A stretch of DNA of 64,000 nt. Origin: Cronobacter malonaticus LMG 23826 (GTDB lineage: Bacteria; Pseudomonadota; Gammaproteobacteria; Enterobacterales; Enterobacteriaceae). The notes beneath the pieces are model-generated. The model did not search any database. It was not told the origin of the DNA and was given only the letters and a program-made list of their open reading frames with translations. The stretch lies in NCBI RefSeq assembly GCF_001277215.2, contig NZ_CP013940.1, forward strand, positions 744,001-808,000, written 5' to 3'. Made by a program: the position numbers and the translations under genes. This document shows, in pieces, positions 31,345 to 40,928 of this stretch (position 1 is the stretch's first letter; every line of letters starts with the position of its first letter).

Positions 31345-31421
31345 GCATCCGTAGCTCAGCTGGATAGAGTACTCGGCTACGAACCGAGCGGTCGGAGGTT
31401 CGAATCCTCCCGGATGCACCA
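31345..31421 (+). tRNA. tRNA-Arg (ACG), copy 4
   Basis: Identical to copy 1. It starts 269 bases after copy 3 and is the last tRNA of the operon, followed by a third spacer module. Confidence 0.98.
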
Positions 31422-31754
31422 TTATTCTCCACGGTATCAGCGATGATGACGTGACCTGGTGAGCGATTGATTGTCGCGAATTCCAGGGAGGATAACGCTG
31501 CTCTCGCAGCGGCCCGTCAGGGTGAGGCGAAGCCGAATAATCCTCCCGGATGCACCATTACTTCCCCCTGAATATCCCCTCTCTCTGACCAAAGATATCT
31601 CGCTACGCCTCCAATCCCTTTTTACACTTTCCCTGAAATCACTCTTATCAGTTTGATTCTTTAAGCTATCGCCACCGCCCCTAAGCCTTAACAGCGACAA
31701 CATTAACGGTTTAGGCTAAAGTAACAGTCCTGGCGGTCAGGTGATGAGGACATG
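31422..31754. other. gap tRNA operon to yqaB
   Basis: The left part (to 31558) is the third spacer module of the tRNA repeat. The rest is AT-rich and has no supported gene; it should hold the tRNA transcript end and the yqaB promoter. Confidence 0.6.
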
Positions 31755-32321
31755 ATGTACGAGCGTTACGACGGGCTGATTTTTGACATGGATGGCACCA
31801 TCCTTGATACCGAGCCGACGCACCGGAAAGCCTGGCGCGACGTCCTGGGCCGCTACGGCATGCAGTTTGACGAACAGGCGATGGTTGCGCTGAATGGTTC
31901 GCCCACCTGGCGTATCGCCCAGGCGGTCATTGAACTGAATCAGGCCGATCTCTGCCCGCATGCGCTGGCGCGTGAAAAAACGGCGGCAGTGCAGGCGATG
32001 CTGCTGGATACGGTGCGTCCGTTGCCGCTGATTGACGTCGTTAAGGCGTGGCACGGCCGTCGTCCTATGGCTGTCGGTACCGGCAGCGAAAGCGCGATGG
32101 CGGAAGCGCTGCTGGCGCATCTCGGCCTTCGTCACTACTTCACCGCGGTGGTTGCCGCCGACCATGTACAGCATCACAAACCCGCTCCCGATACGTTCCT
32201 GCGCTGTGCCACGCTCATGGGCGTCGCGCCTGAAAAATGCGTCGTGTTTGAAGACGCGGATTTCGGTCTCGAAGCGGCGCGTCTCGCGGGGATGGATGCC
32301 GTGGACGTGCGTTTGCTGTGA
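31755..32321 (+). CDS. yqaB: fructose-1-phosphate phosphatase YqaB (HAD)
   Basis: HAD-superfamily sugar phosphatase, 188 residues, closely matching E. coli YqaB. Motif I FDMDGTILDTE carries the nucleophile Asp, motif II is VGTGSES, motif III Lys lies in HHKPAPDTFL and motif IV is VFEDADFGLEAA. Two ATGs are adjacent (31752, 31755); GAGG spacing favours 31755. The end overlaps yqaA by four bases. Confidence 0.95.
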   Translation: MYERYDGLIFDMDGTILDTEPTHRKAWRDVLGRYGMQFDEQAMVALNGSPTWRIAQAVIELNQADLCPHALAREKTAAVQAMLLDTVRPLPLIDVVKAWHGRRPMAVGTGSESAMAEALLAHLGLRHYFTAVVAADHVQHHKPAPDTFLRCATLMGVAPEKCVVFEDADFGLEAARLAGMDAVDVRLL

Positions 32322-32746
32322 GCGACGCGCTGTCGCTCCTCTCGCTCTTCACCAGCAGTTTTCTGAGCGCCACGCTGCTGCCGGGCAGTTCCGAAGCGGT
32401 ACTGGTGGCGTTGCTGGTGAGCGTTAAAACTGCCCCCTGGCTTTTGGTATTAACCGCAACAATAGGTAATAGCCTTGGGGGGTTAACTAACGTTATTCTT
32501 GGGCGGCTGTTTCCGCTGCGCGAGTCATCGCGCTGGCAGGAGCGCGCGCAGGGCTGGCTGCAACGATTCGGCGCGCCGGCACTGCTGTTAAGCTGGCTGC
32601 CTTTAGTCGGTGATTTATTATGCCTGCTGGCAGGGTGGCTGCGTCTTCCCTGGGGGCCGGTGATTTTTTTTCTGTGCCTTGGCAAGGCGCTGCGCTACAT
32701 CATTATCGCGGCAGCGACTTTACAGGGTATGACGTGGTGGCACTAA
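32318..32746 (+). CDS. yqaA: YqaA, DedA/SNARE-associated-type inner-membrane protein
   Basis: A 142-residue membrane protein with about four hydrophobic segments and the DedA-like stretch GSSEAVLVALLVSV...TIGNSLGGLTNVILGR (landmarks LPGSSEAVL and GNSLGGLTNVILGR). The start is GTG at 32318, overlapping the yqaB stop, so the two are coupled. Function unknown; relatives affect membrane homeostasis or lipid transport. Confidence 0.9.
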   Translation: MSDALSLLSLFTSSFLSATLLPGSSEAVLVALLVSVKTAPWLLVLTATIGNSLGGLTNVILGRLFPLRESSRWQERAQGWLQRFGAPALLLSWLPLVGDLLCLLAGWLRLPWGPVIFFLCLGKALRYIIIAAATLQGMTWWH

Positions 32747-32838
32747 TTGGATTGTTTGAGCGACCTTTCATCGTCAACCTTTACCATTACAATTATGCTT
32801 AATAAAAATATTTTCGACACGACAGGCGGGAGGTCAAT

Positions 32839-34395
32839 TTGATCCCGGACGTATCACAGGCGCTGGCCTGGCTAACCGAGCATCCTGAGGCATTGAAAGG
32901 CATTCGCCGTGGGCTTGAGCGCGAAACGCTGCGCGTCACGCCCGAAGGCGAGCTGGCGACCACGGGGCATCCGGAAAGCCTGGGCTCCGCGTTAACCCAT
33001 AAGTGGATCACAACGGACTTTGCCGAAGCCCTTCTGGAATTTATCACGCCGGTAGATGGCGATATCGATCACATGCTGACGGTCATGCGCGATATTCATC
33101 GCCACACCGCCAGAGCGCTCGGCGACGAGCGCATGTGGCCGCTCAGCATGCCCTGCTATATCAAAGAGGGGCAGGATATTGAGCTGGCGCAATACGGCAC
33201 CTCGAATATTGGCCGTTTTAAAACGCTCTATCGCTCAGGCCTGAAAAACCGCTATGGCGCGCTGATGCAGACGATTTCCGGCGTGCACTATAACTTCTCG
33301 CTGCCGCTGGCGTTCTGGCAGGCGAAGTGTCAGGTGGAAGATGCTGAGAGCGGCAAAGAGGCGATTTCGGCGGGATATTTCCGGCTCATCCGCAACTACT
33401 ACCGTTTTGGCTGGGTGATCCCGTATCTGTTTGGCGCGTCACCGGCGATTTGCTCCTCTTTCCTGCAGGGCAAGCCGACGAAACTGCCGTTTGAGAAAAC
33501 CGACTGCGGCATGTATTACCTGCCTTACGCGACGTCGCTGCGTTTAAGCGATCTGGGCTATACCAATAAATCGCAAAGCAATCTCGGGATTACGTTTAAC
33601 GATCTGCACAGTTATGTGGCAGGATTGAAGCGCGCCATCAAAACCCCGTCGGAAGAGTACGCGAAGCTGGGGCTGAAGAAAGACGGCGACTATCTGCAAA
33701 TCAACACCAACATTTTGCAGATTGAAAATGAGCTCTATGCGCCGATCCGTCCGAAGCGCGTCACGCGTGATGGCGAATCGCCGTCCGATGCGCTGCTGCG
33801 CGGCGGTATTGAATACATCGAAGTGCGTTCGCTCGATATCAACCCGTTCTCGCCGATTGGCGTCGATGAAAACCAGGTGCGTTTCCTCGATCTCTTTATG
33901 GTCTGGTGCGCGCTGGCGGATGCGCCGGAGATGAGCAGCGACGAGCTGCTGTGTACCCGCGCCAACTGGAACCGCGTGATTCTGGAAGGCCGCAAGCCGG
34001 GGCTGACGCTCGGCATCGGCTGCGAAACGGCGCAGTTCCCGCTAGAGAAAGTGGGCAAAGATCTGTTCCGCGATTTACGTCGCGTGGCGCAAACGCTCGA
34101 CGGCATTCATGGCGGGCAGGAGTACCAGCAGGTATGCGACCGTCTGGTAGCCTGCTTTGACGATCCGGAACTCACTTATTCTGCGCGTATCCTGCGCTCA
34201 ATGATTGAAAACGGGATTGGCGGCACCGGACGGATGCTGGCGGATAACTACCGCAACATGCTGCGTGAAGAGCCGTTACAGGCCCTGAATGAAGAGGATT
34301 TCCGTCAGGAGCAGGCGGCGTCGCTGGCGCGCCAGCGTGAGATTGAAGCCGCGGATACCGAGCCGTTTGATGAATGGCTGGCGAAGCAGGCGTGA
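32839..34395 (+). CDS. gshA: glutamate--cysteine ligase
   Basis: First step of glutathione synthesis (gamma-Glu-Cys from Glu, Cys and ATP), 518 residues, proteobacterial GshA type. The start codon is TTG at 32839 (TTGATCCCGG), the same rare start used in E. coli, with Shine-Dalgarno GGGAGG upstream. [11 protein letters not shown] (metal/ATP site) and [11 protein letters not shown] are intact. The TTG start probably limits translation. Confidence 0.97.
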   Translation: MIPDVSQALAWLTEHPEALKGIRRGLERETLRVTPEGELATTGHPESLGSALTHKWITTDFAEALLEFITPVDGDIDHMLTVMRDIHRHTARALGDERMWPLSMPCYIKEGQDIELAQYGTSNIGRFKTLYRSGLKNRYGALMQTISGVHYNFSLPLAFWQAKCQVEDAESGKEAISAGYFRLIRNYYRFGWVIPYLFGASPAICSSFLQGKPTKLPFEKTDCGMYYLPYATSLRLSDLGYTNKSQSNLGITFNDLHSYVAGLKRAIKTPSEEYAKLGLKKDGDYLQINTNILQIENELYAPIRPKRVTRDGESPSDALLRGGIEYIEVRSLDINPFSPIGVDENQVRFLDLFMVWCALADAPEMSSDELLCTRANWNRVILEGRKPGLTLGIGCETAQFPLEKVGKDLFRDLRRVAQTLDGIHGGQEYQQVCDRLVACFDDPELTYSARILRSMIENGIGGTGRMLADNYRNMLREEPLQALNEEDFRQEQAASLARQREIEAADTEPFDEWLAKQA

Positions 34396-34403
34396 CACAA
34401 AAG

Positions 34404-34476
34404 AAAAAGGCCACATCGCTGTGGCCAAATTGTCATCTCTGAACTCAGTGATGATGATAACAAATGCGCGTCTTTC
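34404..34476 (-). ncRNA. micA: MicA sRNA
   Basis: Hfq-dependent sRNA of the sigma-E response that represses ompA and other porin mRNAs. On the minus strand the RNA begins GAAAGACGCGCATTTGTTAT at 34476, contains the two known hairpins, and ends with the terminator stem GGCCAC/GTGGCC plus TTTTT at 34404. It sits between gshA and luxS, its conserved location, antisense to the direction of both genes. The length of about 73 nt agrees with E. coli. Confidence 0.96.
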
Positions 34477-34482
34477 ATAGAG

Positions 34483-34510
34483 TCAGACCCGGCCCGCGAA
34501 CATAAGTTCA
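34483..34510 (-). promoter_or_regulatory. sigma-E promoter of micA
   Basis: On the minus strand TGAACTT (34504-34510) is the -35 and TCTGA (34483-34487) the -10, with a 16-base spacer and 6 bases to the RNA start. This matches the RpoE-dependent micA promoter of E. coli closely. Confidence 0.85.
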
Positions 34511-34547
34511 GTTAAATTTCAAAAAATCACTACTCGGAGGTGATCAG

Positions 34548-35063
34548 ATGCCATTGCTTGATAGCTTCACTGTTGACCATACCCGTATGGAAGCGCCTGC
34601 GGTACGCGTGGCGAAGACCATGAACACGCCGCACGGCGACACTATCACCGTGTTTGACCTGCGTTTTTGCGCGCCGAACAAAGAAGTGATGCCGGAAAAA
34701 GGGATTCACACGCTGGAGCACCTGTTTGCCGGTTTCATGCGCGATCACCTGAACGGCAACGGCGTGGAGATTATCGATATCTCCCCGATGGGCTGCCGCA
34801 CCGGTTTCTACATGAGCCTCATCGGCCAGCCTGACGAGCAGCGCGTGGCTGACGCCTGGAAAGCGGCGATGCAGGACGTGTTAAAAGTCAAAGAGCAGAA
34901 CCAGATCCCTGAGCTGAACGTCTACCAGTGCGGCACTTATGAGATGCACTCACTGGAAGAGGCGCAGGAAATCGCCCGCCACATTATCGAGCGCGGCGTG
35001 GGCGTTAACAGCAATGATGAGCTGGCGCTGCCGAAAGAAAAATTACAGGAACTGCACCTGTAA
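34548..35063 (+). CDS. luxS: S-ribosylhomocysteine lyase LuxS
   Basis: Converts S-ribosylhomocysteine to homocysteine and DPD, the precursor of autoinducer 2. The 171 residues match E. coli. The metal site HTLEH (residues 54-58) and the Cys of QCGTYEMHS, and the catalytic Cys of MGCRTGFYM, are all present. Strong Shine-Dalgarno CGGAGGTGA. A terminator follows. Confidence 0.98.
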   Translation: MPLLDSFTVDHTRMEAPAVRVAKTMNTPHGDTITVFDLRFCAPNKEVMPEKGIHTLEHLFAGFMRDHLNGNGVEIIDISPMGCRTGFYMSLIGQPDEQRVADAWKAAMQDVLKVKEQNQIPELNVYQCGTYEMHSLEEAQEIARHIIERGVGVNSNDELALPKEKLQELHL

Positions 35064-35086
35064 GTCCTGAAAATAAATAATGACAA

Positions 35087-35110
35087 GGGAGCCTTAAAGG
35101 CTCCTTTTTT
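35087..35110 (+). terminator. rho-independent terminator after luxS
   Basis: Stem GGAGCC/GGCTCC with loop TTAAA, followed by a run of seven T. Confidence 0.92.
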
Positions 35111-35409
35111 ATTATATGATTGCCGCTACGGTTATATTTTGCGCCGCCAGACGCCATCCAGACGACTTAAAACAAATTTTTTGTAAGCCTTAAAATATCG
35201 CCGTGAAATAACATATTGGTTTAAATCATTAACCCCTTAACGAATAGCCTGAACAGCTTTGCAGATGCGTGGCGGGCCGCGTCCGGTCTTGCATATCGTC
35301 AGCGTCATGCGTTCAGGGGTAACACCGTGAATAATAATATCGCGCGCTGCGCAGATCTTTTCACGGCCGTCATACTATTATCAAGGCTATCGCAGACTGG
35401 GATCGAGGA
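35111..35409. other. gap luxS to GGDEF/EAL gene
   Basis: About 300 AT-rich bases without a gene. In E. coli luxS and emrB are direct convergent neighbours, so this gap and the gene after it are extra here. It should hold the promoter for the GGDEF/EAL gene; no clear motif was assigned. Confidence 0.5.
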
Positions 35410-38010
35410 ATGAGGGGTTTATTCAGACGCGGCGTTTCTGACTTATCCGGTAACGAGACGGGAAATACCACACGTTTTATCCGGCGAACGTTACTTTTTA
35501 TGGGGGCACTGCTGGGGCTGTTTTTCCTGATAGCGATGCTTTCTCTTTTGCACATCGCGAACAATATTAACGAGCGCACCGATGCGCAAAGCCGCCATCT
35601 GCTTTTAAAGGCTCTGCAAAATCGTCAGGATACGATAAAAACCACGCTTAATGACTACTCTGACTGGGGCGAGGCTTACCTGAATTTGCATCAGTCGGTC
35701 AACGTGACCTGGGCGTGGGACCGCGGAAATCTGGGCGCATCGCTCTATGACATGTTCGGCTATGACGGCGTTTTTGTCGTTGATGGCGGCGATCTGACCC
35801 GCTACAGCGTCGTGAATGGCAAATTCAGTCACCAGAAGGTGGAACACTGGACTGGCGCTCCCATGTTGAGCAGCCTGCGCACCGCGCTGGACGCCTCCGA
35901 CGGTGCCTCCGTCATCACGCCGATGGAATATCATGGCAAACCCGCGCTGGTAGGTGCCGCCTGGATACGCAGCGGCGGGGACAAAAATGTTGCCGCTGAA
36001 CCCGGCACGCCGTCGCTGCTGATTTTCATCGATGTGCTGAGTGGCGCGGAGCTCGCGCAGATGGGCCATGAGTACGGCATTGAGGATCTGCATGTGCGTA
36101 AACCCGGCGAAGTATCACCTGGCTACCGTGAGGTGACGCTGAGCCTGCCGCTTGGCAACGGCAACGTCACGATGGTCTGGCGCAGCGAAGATCCGGGGCA
36201 CGATTTTATCGTCGTTATCCTGCCGCTGCTGATTTTCCTGATGTGTTTTACGGGGCTGGTCGCAGGTATTTCCATGCGTAACGCGCTCAATAAAGCGCGG
36301 CTCAATGATGAAAACGCCTTTTTGCTGGAGCAGAACCGGCTCGCGCTGGCTGCCAGCGAACGGCGTTTTCGTGATGTCGCAGAAGCCACCACTGACTGGA
36401 TCTGGGAAACGGACGACGAGCTGCGCTTCACCTGGCTTTCCGAACGTTTTCCGGTCATTACCGGCTATCGCATCGCCGACTGGCTGGGGCGGCGCGTCAC
36501 GGAATTTATTCAGGAGGACAGGGCGACGCTGGACGCGTGGTTCCACCAGCCGGGGCACGGCGGCCATCGCACCATGACCCATTGCCGCTATCTGTCGGCG
36601 CAGGGGCACCAGCGCTACTGCAATCTGGTGGCGAAACCCATCGCCACACCGGAGGGCGGGCTAAGCTTTCGCGGCACCGCGACCGACGTCACGCTTGAAG
36701 TCGAAGCGCAGGCGCGCGTGCAGTACCTCTCGCTGCATGACGAACTGACCGGCCTGCCTAACCGGGTACGCATGAAAGAGTTTCTGGAAGGCAAGCTTCA
36801 GTCGCGTCCGACGCGTGAACATCCTCTGGCGATGATTAGTCTCGATCTCGATAAGTTTAAACCGGTTAACGATCTCTTCGGCCACGGCGTCGGCGACGAA
36901 CTGCTGCATCAGGTCTCCGAGCGGCTGCGCGCCTGCCTGCGCGATTTCGATCTGGTGGCGCGCCAGGGCGGCGATGAATTTATCCTGATTATCCCCGATA
37001 TCGAACGCAAAGAGGCGCTGGAGCAGCTTTGCGAACGTATTCTTGGCGAGATCAACCGGCCGTTCAGCGTTCAGGATCATGAAATTCTCATTGGTGCCAG
37101 TATGGGGATCGCGCTCGCGCCGCAGGACGCCGTAAACGCGACCGATCTGCTGCGCTTCTCAGACATCGCGCTCTATAAAGCGAAAAGCAGCGGGCGCAAC
37201 GGCTGGGTGTTTTATAACGCCGATATGGCCGAACAGATTGTCCAGCGTCGCGAAATGGAAAACAGCCTGCGCGAGGCGATCCGCGAGCAGCAGTTCCAGC
37301 TGGTCTATCAGCCGCGCTATGACGTCAACGCTGAAAAAGTGGTGGCCGTTGAAGCGCTGCTGCGCTGGCATCATCCGACGCTCGGCCTGCTGATGCCGGA
37401 TCAGTTTATTCCGCTCGCGGAAGAGACGGGGTTGATTATCGCCATCAGCGACTGGGTGCTGAACGCCGCCTGCCGCGACGCGCAGCGTGACATGCCGGGC
37501 CTTGCGATTTCCGTGAATATTTCGGCGGTCGAGTTCCGCACGCCAGGGCTGGTGGAGCGGGTACAGGAGGCGCTGAACGCGACCGGGCTTTCACCGCAGA
37601 GGCTGGAGCTTGAAGTCACTGAGAACGTCACGCTCGCCCACCCTGAGCAGAGTCTGGAACTGATGAACGGCCTGAAAGCGCTCGGCGTAAGGCTGCTTAT
37701 CGATGACTTTGGCACCGGGTATTCGTCGTTGAGTTACCTGCGTACCTTCCCGTTCGACGGTATTAAGCTTGATAAATCTTTTGTGGTGGGCATGCCGCAT
37801 TCGGATAACGCCAACAGCATCGTGGAGAACATTATCGGGCTTGGCAAAGCGTTCTCTCTCAGTATTACCGTGGAGGGCGTGGAGACGCCGGAGCAACTGG
37901 CGCAGCTTAAAATGTATCAGTGTGATGAAACCCAGGGCTACCTGATGTGCCGGCCATTGCCGCTGGAGCGCCTCAAAGCGCAACTGCGTCTTCCTCCGGC
38001 GAAAGAATAA
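35410..38010 (+). CDS. bifunctional GGDEF/EAL protein with CHASE4-type sensor and PAS
   Basis: Predicted membrane c-di-GMP enzyme of 866 residues: TM1 (~28-52), periplasmic CHASE4-like sensor (NDYSDWGEAYLNL, MFGYDGVFVVDGG; ~55-255), TM2 (~260-285), PAS (~315-435), GGDEF (~445-605) and EAL (~615-860). The cyclase signature is intact (RQGGDEF) with an inhibitory-site RxxD (RDFD) five residues before it. The EAL side has EALLRW, TENVT, DDFGTGYSSLSYL, KLDKSFV and EGVETPEQ, so both activities look possible. It stands alone between luxS and emrB. Confidence 0.94.
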   Translation: MRGLFRRGVSDLSGNETGNTTRFIRRTLLFMGALLGLFFLIAMLSLLHIANNINERTDAQSRHLLLKALQNRQDTIKTTLNDYSDWGEAYLNLHQSVNVTWAWDRGNLGASLYDMFGYDGVFVVDGGDLTRYSVVNGKFSHQKVEHWTGAPMLSSLRTALDASDGASVITPMEYHGKPALVGAAWIRSGGDKNVAAEPGTPSLLIFIDVLSGAELAQMGHEYGIEDLHVRKPGEVSPGYREVTLSLPLGNGNVTMVWRSEDPGHDFIVVILPLLIFLMCFTGLVAGISMRNALNKARLNDENAFLLEQNRLALAASERRFRDVAEATTDWIWETDDELRFTWLSERFPVITGYRIADWLGRRVTEFIQEDRATLDAWFHQPGHGGHRTMTHCRYLSAQGHQRYCNLVAKPIATPEGGLSFRGTATDVTLEVEAQARVQYLSLHDELTGLPNRVRMKEFLEGKLQSRPTREHPLAMISLDLDKFKPVNDLFGHGVGDELLHQVSERLRACLRDFDLVARQGGDEFILIIPDIERKEALEQLCERILGEINRPFSVQDHEILIGASMGIALAPQDAVNATDLLRFSDIALYKAKSSGRNGWVFYNADMAEQIVQRREMENSLREAIREQQFQLVYQPRYDVNAEKVVAVEALLRWHHPTLGLLMPDQFIPLAEETGLIIAISDWVLNAACRDAQRDMPGLAISVNISAVEFRTPGLVERVQEALNATGLSPQRLELEVTENVTLAHPEQSLELMNGLKALGVRLLIDDFGTGYSSLSYLRTFPFDGIKLDKSFVVGMPHSDNANSIVENIIGLGKAFSLSITVEGVETPEQLAQLKMYQCDETQGYLMCRPLPLERLKAQLRLPPAKE

Positions 38011-38021
38011 ACCGGGGGAAT

Positions 38022-38051
38022 AAAAAAGGCCCGCCAGTGCGGGCCTTTTTG
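38022..38051. terminator. bidirectional terminator, GGDEF/EAL gene and emrB
   Basis: Perfect stem GGCCCGC/GCGGGCC with loop CAGT, AAAAAA on the left and TTTTT on the right. It serves both convergent genes. Confidence 0.93.
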
Positions 38052-38060
38052 CCGGCTGCG

Positions 38061-39599
38061 TCAGTGAGCGCCACCGCCGCCACCGCCCGCCCCGAAAGGG
38101 GGTCTCGCGAACCAGATAAGCCCGAGCAGCACCAGGAACACGCCCGCAGACGCCCAGAAAATCTCGTTGGCGGAGATAATCAGCCCCTGGTTGGTAATCT
38201 GCTGCGCGATATACCCGGACGCCTGCTGCTGCGTCATCCCCATGCCCTGGAGCTGGTTGTACATCTCCTGCGCGTTGGGGTTAAACGGCGTCACCGATTC
38301 GGTCAGCTGCGCGTGGTGCATCGATTCCCGGTTGGTCCACAGCGTCGTGGTTATCGAGGTGCCGATAGAGCCTGCCAGCGTTCGTAAGAAGTTCGACAGG
38401 CTCGATGCCGCCGCCAGCCGCTCCGGCGGCAGGCCGGAGAGGGTAATGGTCGTCAGCGGCATAAAGAAGCACGCCACCGCGAAGCCCTGAATAAACTGCG
38501 GCCATGCCGAGGCCCCGAAATCCATTCCCGGCTCGAAGGTATACGCGCGCCAGTAGAAGCACACCGCATACATAATAAAGCTGAATGTCACCAGGCGACG
38601 CATATCCAGCCGGTGCGCGAAGCGTCCGATAATCGGCGAGAGAATCACCGGGATTATCCCGACCGGTGCCGACGCGAGCCCCGCCCAGGTCGCGGTATAG
38701 CCGTAGACCTCCTGCAACAACTGTGGCAGCAACACAATCGAGCCGAAGTAGAGCATATAGGCCAGGCTGATACTCAGACAGCCGATGGTGAAGTTGCGCG
38801 ACTTAAACAGCGAGAGATCGACAATAGGATGCTCGTCGGTCAGCTCCCAGACAATCAGGAAGCTCAGCGCCACTACCGCCACCACCGTCAAAACGATGAT
38901 TTCGGTTGAGTTAAACCAGTCCAGCTCTTTACCCTGGTCAAGCATCACCTGCAGACAACCGATACCAATCACCAGCAGCCCCAGCCCCACGGCGTCGATG
39001 CGCCGCTGCTCGGTGCGGGTTTCGCGCCCGCGCAGCGATTGCAGCGTCATCAATACCACGACGATGCCGATCGGCACGTTGATAAAGAAGATCCAGCCCC
39101 AGTGGTAGTTATCGCTGATCCAGCCGCCGAGAATCGGGCCACAGATAGGCGCGACGATGACCGTCATCGACCACAGCGCCAGCGCGACAGAACGTTTGGC
39201 GGGCGGATAGTTGCTCAGCAGCAGGCTCTGGGAGAGCGGGATCAGCGGCCCGGCCACGATCCCCTGAATCACGCGGAAGAAAATCAGCATGTTCAGACTG
39301 CTGGAAACGCCGCAGGCCCAGGAGGCTATCGCAAACGCGATAGTGGACCAGACGAACAGCTTCACTTCGCCGACGCGCTTCGCAAGCCAGCCGGTCAGTG
39401 GAATCGAGATAGCGTTCGCCACCCCGAAGGAGGTGATGACCCAGGTGCCCTGGCTTAACGAGGCACCGAGGTTACCGGCGATGGTCGGGATCGCCACGTT
39501 CGCGATGGTGGAGTCCAGCACCTGCATGAAAGTGGCGAGCGAAAGGGCGATGGTCATGACGACCAGTTGCGCCCCTTCAAGCGGTTTACGTTGCTGCAT
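38061..39599 (-). CDS. emrB: multidrug MFS efflux pump EmrB
   Basis: Inner-membrane 14-TM DHA2 proton antiporter, 512 residues as in E. coli. It works with EmrA and TolC to export hydrophobic drugs. Landmarks are DSTIANVAIPTIAGNLGAS, RVIQGIVAGPLIPLSQ and PICGPILGGWI. The C-terminus is Gly-rich (PPFGAGGGGGGAH). It is 14 bases after emrA in the emrRAB operon on the minus strand. Confidence 0.97.
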   Translation of the reverse strand: MQQRKPLEGAQLVVMTIALSLATFMQVLDSTIANVAIPTIAGNLGASLSQGTWVITSFGVANAISIPLTGWLAKRVGEVKLFVWSTIAFAIASWACGVSSSLNMLIFFRVIQGIVAGPLIPLSQSLLLSNYPPAKRSVALALWSMTVIVAPICGPILGGWISDNYHWGWIFFINVPIGIVVVLMTLQSLRGRETRTEQRRIDAVGLGLLVIGIGCLQVMLDQGKELDWFNSTEIIVLTVVAVVALSFLIVWELTDEHPIVDLSLFKSRNFTIGCLSISLAYMLYFGSIVLLPQLLQEVYGYTATWAGLASAPVGIIPVILSPIIGRFAHRLDMRRLVTFSFIMYAVCFYWRAYTFEPGMDFGASAWPQFIQGFAVACFFMPLTTITLSGLPPERLAAASSLSNFLRTLAGSIGTSITTTLWTNRESMHHAQLTESVTPFNPNAQEMYNQLQGMGMTQQQASGYIAQQITNQGLIISANEIFWASAGVFLVLLGLIWFARPPFGAGGGGGGAH

Positions 39600-39613
39600 A
39601 CAACCTCCGCCGG

Positions 39614-40789
39614 TTAACCCGCGTTCGCCTGCACGATATCGTTAATCAGCTTGTTCACCGGCTCCAGCGCGATTTCGCGAGCGTTGCTCTGGTACGCAGG
39701 CTCAGAACGGGTCTGGGTCGCGAGGACGCCGCCGTCGCGGTTGGTGGTATCAACTTTCACCAGTGTGGACAGGCCGATGCGCAGCGGATGCTGCTCCAGC
39801 TGTTTCGCGTCAAGCTCGATACGTACCGGCAGACGCTGAACCACTTTGATCCAGTTACCGGTGGCGTTCTGCGCAGGCAACAGGGAGAAGGCGCTGCCGG
39901 TGCCCATATCGAGGCCGACCACTTTACCGGTGTACTCCACGTCATCGCCGTAGATATCGCTCACCACGGTGGCAGGCTGGCCGATGCGCATATGCGCCAG
40001 CTGGGTTTCTTTAAAGTTCGCGTCCACCCACAGGCCGCTCGACGGTACGATAGCCATCAGCGGGGTCGTCGGGCTTATCTGCGCGCCGACCTGAACAGAG
40101 CGGCGTGACACATAGCCGGTCATCGGGCTGACGATTTTGGTACGCTCAAGCGCAAGCCAGGCGTTGCGTACTTCGGTGGCGGCCTGTTGTACCGCAGGCT
40201 GATCTTCAAGCTTCGTGCCGAGGATCATCGCCTGGTTGGCGTTGTACTGCTGGATAGCGACATCCAGCTGCGCTTGGGCGCTGGCGACCGCATCGCGGGC
40301 GTGCTGGAGTTCTTCACGGCCAATTAAATTTGCGCTGCCGAGCGGCACGCGGCGGTTTAAGTCGCTCTGCGCCTGCGCCAGTGCGGTTTTCTTAACCTCA
40401 ATATTCGCGGCGTACTGCTTGCTGTTAATCATCAGCTGGCGGGTCTGACGTACGCTTGAGGCCAGTTCCGTTTTCGCTTTCTCAAACGCCTGCTGGGCGT
40501 CGGTCGGATCGAGCGTCACCAGCACGTCGCCTTTTTTCACAAAGTCGGTGTTCTCCACCCAGACTTTGGTGACGCTGCCGGAGACCTGCGCCATGATTTG
40601 TACCTGATTCCCGGCCACGTAGGCGTCATCGGTCTCTTCAAAATGACGCGCCACTAAAAACCAGTAAACGCCATACGCCACGGCAATAACAACAAAGAGC
40701 AAGGTTAATAACAGCAGGGCACCTTTGCGTTTGCCCTTTTTGTTACTGACCGGTTGCTGCGGGGTGGTGTTCTCCGCATTTGCGCTCAT
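39614..40789 (-). CDS. emrA: multidrug efflux membrane fusion protein EmrA
   Basis: Periplasmic adaptor (391 residues): one N-terminal TM (~27-48), a barrel-sandwich/lipoyl region (FEETDDAYVAGNQVQIM), a long coiled-coil hairpin (~95-205) reaching toward TolC, then SPMTGYVSRRSVQVGAQISP. The ATG at 40789 (MSANAENTT) matches E. coli; a frame extension of four residues exists. Lies between emrR and emrB. Confidence 0.96.
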   Translation of the reverse strand: MSANAENTTPQQPVSNKKGKRKGALLLLTLLFVVIAVAYGVYWFLVARHFEETDDAYVAGNQVQIMAQVSGSVTKVWVENTDFVKKGDVLVTLDPTDAQQAFEKAKTELASSVRQTRQLMINSKQYAANIEVKKTALAQAQSDLNRRVPLGSANLIGREELQHARDAVASAQAQLDVAIQQYNANQAMILGTKLEDQPAVQQAATEVRNAWLALERTKIVSPMTGYVSRRSVQVGAQISPTTPLMAIVPSSGLWVDANFKETQLAHMRIGQPATVVSDIYGDDVEYTGKVVGLDMGTGSAFSLLPAQNATGNWIKVVQRLPVRIELDAKQLEQHPLRIGLSTLVKVDTTNRDGGVLATQTRSEPAYQSNAREIALEPVNKLINDIVQANAG

Positions 40790-40928
40790 GTTTATCTCCA
40801 CGTTCTTATTGTTGTTGTCGGCGATAGCCGACCTCTGTTGTCAAAAAGGCCAGCATGCAAATGCTGGCCTGTCAGTGTAGCGGTTTCCTTGCAACGGCAC
40901 GTTTGCGAAACGAGCGCTTATCGGCGCC

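Larger units (their letters stand above)
30883..31558 (+). repeat. tandem spacer modules with tRNA-Arg 3'-end fragments
   Basis: After each of tRNA-Arg copies 2, 3 and 4 there is a near-identical module of about 135 bases (30883-31018, 31153-31288, 31422-31558). It contains TATCAGCRATGATGACGTGA, a small GCTGC/GCAGC hairpin and, at its end, a 19-base exact copy of the tRNA-Arg 3' end (AATCCTCCCGGATGCACCA; 30999-31017, 31269-31287, 31539-31557). The arrangement recalls the rtT repeats of the E. coli tyrT operon, where tRNA 3' ends recur in the trailer. Confidence 0.9.

Noticed and set aside
30274..31703. Several minus-strand frames of 60-156 codons across the tRNA operon
   Set aside because: They are antisense translations of tRNA-Arg copies (recurring [13 protein letters not shown]); no independent coding evidence.
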